This document shows, one piece after another, positions 56,806-64,000 of a stretch of DNA of 64,000 nt (within the stretch, counting starts at the first letter, position 1; every line of letters starts with the position of its first letter). Location: positions 1-64,000 of the forward strand of contig NZ_QJSU01000011.1 of NCBI RefSeq assembly GCF_003217155.1. Reading direction: 5' to 3'. Under the pieces are notes generated by a model. That model searched no databases. It worked only from the letters and a program-made list of their open reading frames with translations, and was not told the DNA's origin. The position numbers and the translations under genes were made by a program. Source of the DNA: Psychrobacter fozii (GTDB lineage Bacteria; Pseudomonadota; Gammaproteobacteria; Pseudomonadales; Moraxellaceae).

Positions 56806-57453
56806 ATGTCAGTAGTTAATCCAGCAGTATCAACCAAACCTATTTTATCAATCGATTCAACACGCGCTGTAGACATCGATATAAATGACGTTACCCATTT
56901 TTTATTAGAGTTGGATGCGCTTAAACGAGTCAATCGTCGCAGCTATGTGACGGGTACCACGCGCTTAGAAAACTCTGCTGAGCATTCTTGGCATTTGGCC
57001 ATGGCGTGTTGGTCCATCGCTGAGCAGTTTGAGTTAGATGTCAATCATGAAAAGTTATTGAAGTTAGCACTGGTACATGATTTGGGTGAGATTGATGCGG
57101 GCGATACGTTTTTGTATGCCAGCACGCGTAGCACTGCACACGTAGAAGAGCGTGAGGGTATTGCTCGATTACAGAACGAGCGTGGCAATGGTATTACGAA
57201 TTTAAGTGAAGTTTGGGAAGAGCAAGAGACAGGCGATAGTAAGGAGACTCAGCTGCTAAAAGTGATTGATCGTTTACTGCCTTTTTTACTCAATTTAAAT
57301 ACCGAAGGAAAAACATGGATTGAGCTGGGTGTCACTCGCTCGCAAGTGAGCGGTGCACATGCATTTATCAAAGACAGCTTTCCTAGCATTCATGACTGGT
57401 TATCAGAAAATATCAAATACGCGACTCAGCAAGGGTGGTTGATTGATTTGTAA
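56806..57453 (+). CDS. HD domain-containing phosphohydrolase
   Basis: 215 residues. The HD motif pattern is visible: RLENSAEHSWHLAMACW (His), LALVHDLGEIDAGDTF (His-Asp) and LKVIDRLLPFLLNL (Asp), as in the HD_3 / YfbR-like group. Such enzymes commonly dephosphorylate deoxynucleoside 5'-monophosphates, so that is the most likely activity, without proof. It is cytoplasmic, with no signal peptide. Confidence 0.85.
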   Translation: MSVVNPAVSTKPILSIDSTRAVDIDINDVTHFLLELDALKRVNRRSYVTGTTRLENSAEHSWHLAMACWSIAEQFELDVNHEKLLKLALVHDLGEIDAGDTFLYASTRSTAHVEEREGIARLQNERGNGITNLSEVWEEQETGDSKETQLLKVIDRLLPFLLNLNTEGKTWIELGVTRSQVSGAHAFIKDSFPSIHDWLSENIKYATQQGWLIDL

Positions 57454-57548
57454 AGGGACAGGATGATTGTTTAAACATTTTGCAACTTAGCTATCATTTG
57501 CACGTGCTACAGTACTGGTGATTGGTTCAACCAAAAAGAGATTGTTAA

Positions 57549-58154
57549 ATGAAATTATCTATAACTTATAAAACATTATGTACATCGCTGGTCTTGGTCG
57601 GTGTATTAGGCTTGGCACAAATGGCTCAAGCCGCAACCTCCATCAGTAGTGGTAATAAATTGGCGCACGATGCCAAAAAGCAAATTGGGGTTACCACCAG
57701 CTATGATCCCGCTTATCGTAAATTAGAGTTTCCGCGTGGTGATGTGCCGATAGAAAGCGGTGTCTGCACTGATGTCATCATCAGAGCGTATCGTCTGCAA
57801 AACATTGATCTACAGCAATTGGTCAATCATGACATGAAGTCCAACTGGTCAAGCTATCCAAAGAATTGGGGACTGAAATCGACGGACAAAAATATTGACC
57901 ATCGTCGTGTGCCCAATCTGGAGGCATTCTTCGAGCGTCAAGGCCAGACATTATCAATTACAGATAAAGACAGCTTTCAAGCGGGAGATATCGTGTCATG
58001 GCGTTTGCCAAAGAGTAACTTACCGCACATAGGTATTGTCTCGGACAAAGTAGCCGCGGATGGCACACCGTTGATTATTCATAATATCGGCAGCGGTACG
58101 CAAGAGGAAAACATCCTATTTGCCTATCCTATCCATAAGCACTTTCGATATTAA
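57549..58154 (+). CDS. DUF1287 secreted protein
   Basis: 201 residues with a signal peptide ending near AQAA (about residue 28). The DUF1287 family is clear: GDVPIESGVCTDVIIRAYR, KNIDHRRVPNLEAFFERQG, GDIVSWRLPKSNLPHIGIVSD and LIIHNIGSGTQEENILF. The conserved Cys and His suggest an NlpC/P60-like peptidase fold, acting in the periplasm; activity is inferred. A strong terminator follows. Confidence 0.88.
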   Translation: MKLSITYKTLCTSLVLVGVLGLAQMAQAATSISSGNKLAHDAKKQIGVTTSYDPAYRKLEFPRGDVPIESGVCTDVIIRAYRLQNIDLQQLVNHDMKSNWSSYPKNWGLKSTDKNIDHRRVPNLEAFFERQGQTLSITDKDSFQAGDIVSWRLPKSNLPHIGIVSDKVAADGTPLIIHNIGSGTQEENILFAYPIHKHFRY

Positions 58155-58234
58155 GGTGATTTGAATATCTTTTAATACTGAAGTGCTTTCGCGATGAGTC
58201 GTGCCTTTTAATAATTAGTAAAAAGTAATCAATA

Positions 58235-58278
58235 AAAAGCCCCGTTAAGCGTTATGATTTACGCTTAACGGGGCTTTT
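58235..58278. terminator. Bidirectional terminator DUF1287 / psd
   Basis: AAAAGCCCCGTTAAGCGT / ACGCTTAACGGGGCTTTT: perfect 18-bp arms with an 8-base loop between convergent genes. Confidence 0.92.
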
Positions 58279-58330
58279 GTTTTTTACGAATCTTGTTTTT
58301 TGACTCGTATTTTATGATGTAGCAGAGTGT

Positions 58331-59167
58331 TTATTTGGTATCGGTATTGCCCAGTAACTGTCCCATTTGTACAACACTATTGGCTTTCATACTGTCTTGC
58401 CAAGCAGCTTTTGCGGCTTTTGGTAGCACTACAATGGCGGTTGAGCCTAAGTAAAAACGGCCAAGTTCATCACCTTTCTCAAAGCTCATGTCATGGTTGG
58501 CTTCTTGGATATCATCCGTACGTGAGATTTTACCTGTCGCTACTGTTTCGATACCAGCGACAATCATCGCCCCGACCATCACCACGGCTGCTTTGCCATA
58601 CTTAGTATCAAACATACAAACCAAACGCTCATTACGTGCAAATAAGTCAGGCACGTTATCGGCAGTCGTATTATTGACAGAGAACAACGTACCCGGTACG
58701 TAACGGGTCTTGGTTAAAGTGCCATCGAACGGCATATGGACACGGTGATAATTACTAGGTGCTAGATAAACGGTCGCAAAACTACCATCAGCAAAATAAT
58801 GGCCGTCTTCGCTATCAGCAAGTAGCTGCCCGACATCGTAGTAACGACCTTTGGCTTGAAGCAGTTTATGGTCTTCAATCTGACCCAACTGAGAGATAAC
58901 ACCATCCGCAGGGCTAACGATGCCGTCAGCAGTCGTATCGATAGGGCGAGCATCGTCTTTTAGTTCACGAGTAAAAAAATCATTGAAACTTTCATAGGCA
59001 TTAAAGCTCTGGCGCTCATACTCGTCCAAACTGACATGATAAGCTTTAGCAAAGCTACGGATAAATGCGCGTTTGACGTAAGGGTGGCGACTTGCGGCTA
59101 GACGGCCTGCAACTTTGCTTAGTTGCTGCTGCGGGACAAGCTGTTGCAAGGTGGTGAATAAATTCAT
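58331..59167 (-). CDS. psd: Phosphatidylserine decarboxylase proenzyme
   Basis: A 278-residue PSD that makes phosphatidylethanolamine. FNDFFTRELK, IVSPADGVIS, MPFDGTLTKTRYVPGTLFSVN and VVMVGAMIVAGIETV are typical. The LGST motif near the C-terminus (FYLGSTAIVV) is the self-cleavage site that creates the pyruvoyl cofactor from Ser. I chose the ATG at 59167; the frame is open upstream for 15 codons. It is divergent from dtd, with a shared 112-base promoter region. Confidence 0.95.
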   Translation of the reverse strand: MNLFTTLQQLVPQQQLSKVAGRLAASRHPYVKRAFIRSFAKAYHVSLDEYERQSFNAYESFNDFFTRELKDDARPIDTTADGIVSPADGVISQLGQIEDHKLLQAKGRYYDVGQLLADSEDGHYFADGSFATVYLAPSNYHRVHMPFDGTLTKTRYVPGTLFSVNNTTADNVPDLFARNERLVCMFDTKYGKAAVVMVGAMIVAGIETVATGKISRTDDIQEANHDMSFEKGDELGRFYLGSTAIVVLPKAAKAAWQDSMKANSVVQMGQLLGNTDTK

Positions 59168-59279
59168 AATGAGGTTACCAAAGTAAAGTTCAATGTAATA
59201 ATTAATGGGCAAGTGAATGGCTGCATTTTATCATGGACAGCATGTTATTGTATGAGCATAATCTGTAAGGAGTCAGTAA

Positions 59280-59735
59280 ATGAAAGCACTTATACAACGA
59301 GTGAAGGGTGCGAGTGTCACCATTAATGAACAGTGTGTCGGTACCATTGAGCAAGGTGTGTTGGCATATATTGGTTTGGGTCACGATGATACGCTACAAA
59401 GCGCGCAGAGAATGGTCGATAAAATTCTGACTTATCGCATCTTTGAAAATGATGATGATCCTGCCAAATATGGTAAATTAGATAAAAACGTCCAGCAAGT
59501 AGCTGGTGGATTGCTATTAGTATCACAGTTCACTCTGATGGCAAAAACCGATAAAGGCCGTCGCCCTGACTTTGGTGGTGCAATGGCGCCCGATATGGCA
59601 CAGACATTGTTTGCACAATTGGTCGCTTATGCCAAAACCCAGCATGCAAATGTGGCCACTGGTCAGTTTGGCGCTGATATGCAGGTCTCAAGTATTAATG
59701 ATGGGCCGCTGAACTTTTTATTAGAGGTAAAGTAA
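59280..59735 (+). CDS. dtd: D-aminoacyl-tRNA deacylase
   Basis: 151 residues of the DTD family, which hydrolyses D-amino acids mischarged on tRNA. MKALIQRVKGASVTI, SQFTLMAKTDKGRRPDF (the SQFTL motif) and the ending NDGPLNFLLEVK (NxPxN-type motif) are diagnostic. It starts behind AAGGAG and is divergent from psd. Confidence 0.96.
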   Translation: MKALIQRVKGASVTINEQCVGTIEQGVLAYIGLGHDDTLQSAQRMVDKILTYRIFENDDDPAKYGKLDKNVQQVAGGLLLVSQFTLMAKTDKGRRPDFGGAMAPDMAQTLFAQLVAYAKTQHANVATGQFGADMQVSSINDGPLNFLLEVK

Positions 59736-59775
59736 ACCATCGGATTCAATATTAAGGATAAGGCATTTCAAACAA

Positions 59776-59793
59776 ATGTCATTAAGCTGTCAT
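59776..59793 (+). promoter_or_regulatory. Pho box upstream of phoB
   Basis: ATGTCAT-TAAG-CTGTCAT: two 7-bp direct units 11 bp apart, with a weaker third (AATCCGT) continuing the register after AATT. This fits the PhoB-binding site (CTGTCAT-type repeats with a 4-base A/T spacer) and predicts autoregulation of phoBR under phosphate limitation. Confidence 0.75.
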
Positions 59794-59881
59794 AATTAAT
59801 CCGTTTAATAGATAAAATATAGCGAGCACCTATCGCCTTGTTTATAAGTTAAGTTTTGTCATCTAACGCTGAGAATACCGT

Positions 59882-60586
59882 ATGTATAATGAGCAAATTT
59901 TGATTGTTGAAGATGAACCTGCGATTCGTGAGATGATCGTAATGACACTAGAAATGGCTGGATTTGATAGCTTGCAGGCAGCCGATGTATCAGAGGCGCA
60001 TCAGCAAGTCGTCGATCATAGGCCTGCGCTTATTTTATTAGATTGGATGCTGCCCGGAGATAAGAGCGGTGTTGATTTTTGCCGTATGCTCAAAAATGAT
60101 GAGATATTGTCCGAAATCCCCGTCATTATGCTGACGGCTAAATGTGAAGAAGATAGCAAGGTTCATGGCCTTGATGCCGGTGCTGATGATTATATGACTA
60201 AGCCCTTTTCGACACGTGAATTGATATCAAGAATTAAAGCAGTATTGCGCCGTAGTAGTGCGCTCAGTAGTGATAAGCCTATCGAAATAGGCAATCTGAG
60301 CCTAGATACAAAGAGCCAGCGCGTGACAGCCACAGGCAAAGTCATCGAAGTTGGCCCCACTGAGTATCGATTATTGGCATTCTTTATGAGTCACCCAGAG
60401 CGTGCTTATACGCGGACACAGCTGCTAGATCAGGTATGGGGTGGCAACGTCTATATTGAAGATAGAACCATTGATGTACATATCAAACGTCTGCGTACAT
60501 TACTGCGCCCACATGACTGTGATAAGTTGATACAGACGGTTCGTGGTACAGGCTACCGGTTTTCTAGCTTTATTGAACCCAGTTAA
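59882..60586 (+). CDS. phoB: Phosphate regulon response regulator
   Basis: A 234-residue OmpR/PhoB-type regulator. The receiver domain has the acidic pair in VEDEPAIREM, the phosphoacceptor Asp in LILLDWMLPG (about residue 54) and the Lys in DDYMTKPFS. The C-terminal winged helix includes VGPTEYRLLAFFM and TIDVHIKRLR. It activates the phosphate regulon. A Pho box precedes it and phoR follows after 62 bases. Confidence 0.95.
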   Translation: MYNEQILIVEDEPAIREMIVMTLEMAGFDSLQAADVSEAHQQVVDHRPALILLDWMLPGDKSGVDFCRMLKNDEILSEIPVIMLTAKCEEDSKVHGLDAGADDYMTKPFSTRELISRIKAVLRRSSALSSDKPIEIGNLSLDTKSQRVTATGKVIEVGPTEYRLLAFFMSHPERAYTRTQLLDQVWGGNVYIEDRTIDVHIKRLRTLLRPHDCDKLIQTVRGTGYRFSSFIEPS

Positions 60587-60648
60587 TTGACCCTAAAAGT
60601 GCCTTGGCAATCGTGGTCCAATATAGCGAATAGTGGTAAGGATAATAA

Positions 60649-61740
60649 ATGAGCAATACTATGCCAATAGACAATAACCAGCAGGGCACGTTAGAGCCAA
60701 CCTCTGAGAAAAATGCAACGGATCAACTTAACAAAATCAGCAGCGCCGTACAAGCATTAAAAGATGCGGTGATTTTAATCAATGATGATGATGGTTTGGA
60801 GTGGTGGAATCAAGCGGCAGAGGATTTGCTGCTATTGCAAGTAACGGATAAAGGTCAAAGTATTTTTGACTTCATCAGCGCCCCTGAATTCCGTCAATAT
60901 TATCAGTCCACAACGATACCTAACGATGGCGTTCATATAGAATCATGGCGAGATGCTAAGCGCTATCTAAAGTGTGAAATCACACCGTTTGGTGATGAAA
61001 AGCTGCTCATCATTTATGACGTGACACGATTGCATAATCTAGAAGAAATGCGCCGCGATTTTGTCGGGAATGTCTCGCATGAATTACGTACGCCACTGAC
61101 CGTAATGATGGGGTATTTAGAAAACTTCTCACATCAGCCAGATATGCCGCCGCATTGGCGTCGTGGTTTTGAGTTGATGACTCAGCAAACAGCTCGCATG
61201 AATAGAATTGTAAATGACTTGCTCCTGTTATCTCGCATTGAAATCGAAGAGGCTCATGAGCTGACTTATATTGATATGACCAAGCTGTTGACTCATGTCT
61301 ATGATGATGCGCAAGCTTATAATCAATCGTATGGTCATACCATTCATTTGCAGATAGATACTTATGACGGGCTACAAGGTTCAGAGATGTACCTAAATAG
61401 TGCATTGTCGAATTTGGTGATAAATGCTATTAAATATACCCCAAAAGGTGGCGATATATCCATCAGCTGGACCAAGACGTCAGAAGGCTGCAAGTTCGCT
61501 GTTGAGGATAATGGCATTGGCATTGCATCGCAGCATATTGAGCGTTTGACGGAGCGTTTTTATCGTATTGATAAAGGCCGTAGTCGTGCCACAGGTGGTA
61601 CAGGTTTGGGCTTAGCGATTGTAAAACATGTCTTGTACCAGCATGAGGCAAAATTACAAATTGACTCGGTAGAAGGGGTCGGGTCCACATTTAGCATGGT
61701 ATTCCCAGCAGCTTATGTTCGATCTGCTCCTACGAGTTAA
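60649..61740 (+). CDS. phoR: Phosphate regulon sensor histidine kinase, without membrane anchor
   Basis: 363 residues: a PAS-like region (about 30-130), HisKA with phospho-acceptor His in VGNVSHELRTPLTVMMGYLENF, and a HATPase domain (NLVINAIKYTPKGG, VEDNGIGIASQHIERLTERFYRIDKGRSRATGGTGLGLAI). The kinase core and position after phoB identify PhoR. It lacks the N-terminal transmembrane segments of typical PhoR; the first 30 residues are polar and the gap to phoB is only 62 bases, so none is hidden upstream. It probably acts in the cytoplasm or through PhoU/Pst partners elsewhere. Confidence 0.93.
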   Translation: MSNTMPIDNNQQGTLEPTSEKNATDQLNKISSAVQALKDAVILINDDDGLEWWNQAAEDLLLLQVTDKGQSIFDFISAPEFRQYYQSTTIPNDGVHIESWRDAKRYLKCEITPFGDEKLLIIYDVTRLHNLEEMRRDFVGNVSHELRTPLTVMMGYLENFSHQPDMPPHWRRGFELMTQQTARMNRIVNDLLLLSRIEIEEAHELTYIDMTKLLTHVYDDAQAYNQSYGHTIHLQIDTYDGLQGSEMYLNSALSNLVINAIKYTPKGGDISISWTKTSEGCKFAVEDNGIGIASQHIERLTERFYRIDKGRSRATGGTGLGLAIVKHVLYQHEAKLQIDSVEGVGSTFSMVFPAAYVRSAPTS

Positions 61741-61779
61741 GACCGAAAATATTACTGATTTATAGATGAATAATATGCC

Positions 61780-62370
61780 CTAATTCTTTTGCAAAAATGG
61801 ATACGGGTTCACAGCGCTACCATTGATGTATATCCCATAATGGACATGGGGCGGTGTGCCTTTTGCATTGCCACTATCACCAACATAGCCAATGATATCA
61901 CCAGCATTCACCCAGTCGTTGGGAGTAATATCGGCATAATCTTCTAAATGCGCATAGTAGTGTCCTGCGCCGCCAGGTCCAACGATGACCACCACGCGAC
62001 CACCCAAATTATTTTCACCTACTTTGCGGACGATACCTTGCGTTGTCGACTGTATCGGTGTGCCTCGCGCTGCAAAAATATCAATACCCTCATGCGAGCG
62101 GCCTTGACTACGCGCAGCACCCCAAGTATCCGTTAGATTCTGCTCTGGTAACGGAGAAGGTAGGCTGTCTTCTGTGGGCAGAGCTTGCTGCAATAGGCTC
62201 AACTGCTGCCATTTTGACACAACAAATGACTGTGTTTGTTGACTGATACTTGGCAGCAGTTTGTCTAATATAAACAATAGCATCACCAATACAGCAGCTC
62301 TAATGAGTACGCTTAGTACACGGCGTAAAAGCGTGGGTTTGGCTCGCTGATGTTCATCGGCAGGTAGCAT
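61780..62370 (-). CDS. M23 family metallopeptidase
   Basis: 196 residues: an N-terminal membrane segment (about 17-40), then an M23 peptidase domain. [26 protein letters not shown] carries the first metal His/Asp, and [10 protein letters not shown] the final His-x-His. Such enzymes cleave peptidoglycan peptides or regulate those that do. It faces the periplasm. It is convergent with phoR, with a 39-base gap. Confidence 0.9.
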   Translation of the reverse strand: MLPADEHQRAKPTLLRRVLSVLIRAAVLVMLLFILDKLLPSISQQTQSFVVSKWQQLSLLQQALPTEDSLPSPLPEQNLTDTWGAARSQGRSHEGIDIFAARGTPIQSTTQGIVRKVGENNLGGRVVVIVGPGGAGHYYAHLEDYADITPNDWVNAGDIIGYVGDSGNAKGTPPHVHYGIYINGSAVNPYPFLQKN

Positions 62371-62552
62371 AGGGCTCTCTTAAATTTTCTATATTATTGA
62401 ATACTACATTGTAGAAGTTCTATCCTTTACTTTCTGTATGAGCTTGTTATATTTGGCTTTTATCCCAATAACTATAAATGTGACAAGCGTATTGCTATTA
62501 ACTATAACGTTTCTATTAGGCCATTTCAGCCACTATTGATGACCCATATTAT

Positions 62553-63245
62553 ATGACCGACTTTGACACTGCACTGATTATCGACACCGAAACGGATCAA
62601 GGCCGTGATCCACGACCTATTCAAGTTGCGACTATTAATGTGGCGACAGGGTTTGAGTGGATGAAATACTTTAATAGTGGCCGATCTATATCGCCCGTTG
62701 TTATCAAAGTGCATGGCATTACCGATGAGGATGTAGCAGGTCTTGAACGTTTTGAATTAGACCAATTTGAATTGCCTGAATATCTGATTGGTCATAATGT
62801 GCGCTTTGATTGGCGAGTGATTGGTAGCCCCTCTGCCAAGCTCATATGTACGGTGCGGCTGGCGAGGGTAGCCTTTCCAGAATGGAGTGCTTACGGTCAG
62901 TCCAAGTGTATCGAGCAGCTATTGGGGAAGTCCGAAGCAAGTAGAATGACGGTGGCTGCTCATGATGCACTAGGTGATGCACGCATGTGTTATCTGCTTT
63001 ATCAGGCTTGTTGCGAACGTCTAGAGATTGCTCCGACGGATTTTGCAGCGGCGCATGCTATTTCTAATAAAGCGACCCCTGTGAGTAAGATGCCGTTTGG
63101 CAAGCATAAGGGCAAGCCAATTAAAGAGGTACCTATCAGCTATGTTAAATGGATGATAGGCAATATTCATAACATGCAGCCGTCGCTGTATTCTGCGTTG
63201 ACCAAGCGTATCAAAGCAGAAGAGAGCGAAAGCTCAGAAAAGTAA
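62553..63245 (+). CDS. ExoX-like DnaQ-family exonuclease
   Basis: 230 residues. The DEDD exonuclease core begins IIDTETDQGRDPRP (first acidic pair), then HGITDEDV, LIGHNVRFDW and VAAHDALGDARMCYLL (last Asp). The C-terminal PFGKHKGKPIKEVPISYVKWM is the short domain seen at the end of exodeoxyribonuclease X. It probably degrades DNA ends in repair. No partner gene is evident. Confidence 0.85.
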   Translation: MTDFDTALIIDTETDQGRDPRPIQVATINVATGFEWMKYFNSGRSISPVVIKVHGITDEDVAGLERFELDQFELPEYLIGHNVRFDWRVIGSPSAKLICTVRLARVAFPEWSAYGQSKCIEQLLGKSEASRMTVAAHDALGDARMCYLLYQACCERLEIAPTDFAAAHAISNKATPVSKMPFGKHKGKPIKEVPISYVKWMIGNIHNMQPSLYSALTKRIKAEESESSEK

Positions 63246-63254
63246 ATATCCTTC

Positions 63255-64000
63255 TTAATGCTGCTTATTCAGCCAATCAACTGCCATCTGCCAAAGCTCT
63301 GGCGCCTTGGCATTGGTTTTACTACTAAAATAACGCATATGCCCGATATGATTTAGCCCGAAATCTTTGGGTTCTAAAAAGCGTTTTTCTACTGGCATTT
63401 TTGTAAATACGCGAATCATGTCATCCATGTTTTTGCTATTGGCGATATCGTCATCGCTAAAGCCCAACCAAAGCGCTGGCATGCTTAGCTCGTCATAAAA
63501 ATGCGTGTGTATACTCTTGCCAAAAGCGGTCTTGATATAGCCTGCGCCATTGCACCAATCACGCCACTGTCGAGCTACACCGCGCGGTAATGGCTCGCCC
63601 ATGCCGATTTTATCCGATGGTGTGTAGCCTAGCGTCAAGTTAGCGAGTGGGATAAAGGCATCCATAAAGCCTATTGCTTTGAGCTTATATGGCATATTCA
63701 TGTTTTTGATACGTCCTGATGAGCAAGCAACGTTGAATACAGATTTGATAGCCTTATAATTTGGCATCAAACCAACGAGCTGACCGCCTGCGCTATGACC
63801 AATCAGATGATAAGTTGCGTTAGGGAACTCATCTTGTAAGGCATCAAGGACGGCTGGCATGTCATGGCGACCCCAGCTAATCAAAGACGCATCACATTTA
63901 GATAAGTCAGAAGAAAGTGATTCGCCGATGCCTTCATTATCGAAAGTCAGTACTCCAAAGCCGTGTTTTGCTAAGTAGGTCGCAAAGCTATGGTAAAACT
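63255..64000 (-). CDS. Alpha/beta hydrolase, partial at window edge
   Basis: The frame runs off the right edge of the window, so the N-terminus is missing. Visible parts are FGVLTFDNEGIGES, YHLIGHSAGGQLVG with the nucleophile Ser, and near the C-terminal end NHIGHMRYF with the likely catalytic His. This is a serine hydrolase of the alpha/beta fold; the substrate is unknown. It converges on the ExoX-like gene. Confidence 0.85.
   Translation of the reverse strand, partial: FYHSFATYLAKHGFGVLTFDNEGIGESLSSDLSKCDASLISWGRHDMPAVLDALQDEFPNATYHLIGHSAGGQLVGLMPNYKAIKSVFNVACSSGRIKNMNMPYKLKAIGFMDAFIPLANLTLGYTPSDKIGMGEPLPRGVARQWRDWCNGAGYIKTAFGKSIHTHFYDELSMPALWLGFSDDDIANSKNMDDMIRVFTKMPVEKRFLEPKDFGLNHIGHMRYFSSKTNAKAPELWQMAVDWLNKQH

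Overview
The window looks like chromosomal DNA of a Moraxellaceae gammaproteobacterium, most likely Psychrobacter. This rests on recognisable protein families (VC_2705-type symporter pair, ETF-ubiquinone oxidoreductase, CmoA/CmoB, DUF1285, DUF1176, FadB/FadA, PhoB/PhoR), moderate GC with AT-rich intergenic DNA, and dispersed short repeats. The genus is an inference; no database was searched. No prophage, CRISPR array, complete insertion sequence or tRNA was seen.

Layout. 1-5.7 kb: the 3' end of a 5S rRNA with its terminator, a TRAP transporter (dctP-dctQ-dctM), a PF06189 5'-nucleotidase and a rhomboid protease. 5.7-13.1 kb: a small membrane protein, a two-subunit sodium:solute symporter, an alanine-type Na+ symporter and ETF-QO. 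13.4-21.1 kb: DUF1285, murI, a DUF4062-like protein, a small acidic protein, an MltB-type transglycosylase, DUF1499, tpm and msrA. 21.4-26.7 kb: cmoA and cmoB separated by an AT-rich orphan, then two DUF1176 paralogues and a small membrane protein. 27-31.8 kb: argS, a SPOR protein, an orphan PTS-IIC-like membrane protein and a small lipoprotein. 32-43.4 kb: clpX, clpP and tig on the minus strand, with a complete plus-strand urease cluster (ureD, ureA, a fused ureBC, ureE, ureF, ureG, hupE) between clpP and tig. 43.8-51 kb: rdgB, sodB, an SDR oxidoreductase, a HEPN-like orphan, two decayed copies of a DUF72 gene tail, a YdjM-type membrane hydrolase, DUF72 and ispA. 51.9-64 kb: fadB-fadA, a small lipoprotein, isochorismatase-like, HD and DUF1287 proteins, psd, dtd, phoB-phoR behind a Pho box, an M23 peptidase, an ExoX-like exonuclease and a partial alpha/beta hydrolase.

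Two families of short non-coding repeats run through the window. Family A is about 107 bp, with imperfect inverted ends starting TATAGTC; there are seven near-complete copies and one solo end. All are intergenic, and some lie inside operons (ureA/ureBC and fadB/fadA) or within a few bases of a stop codon (ureA, hupE). Family B is 174 bp with perfect 15-bp inverted ends; one intact copy separates the SPOR gene from its terminator and one decayed copy lies near the rRNA operon. Both look like MITEs.

Most notable: the urease cluster interrupts the usually contiguous tig-clpP-clpX block, with repeat A material at both of its edges; urease beta and alpha subunits are fused in one reading frame; the DNA around the ureBC stop codon is expanded into a 16-17-bp tandem repeat; PhoR has no membrane anchor; and a DUF72 C-terminus survives as two in-frame fossils. 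I did not find a convincing wholly new multi-gene system.
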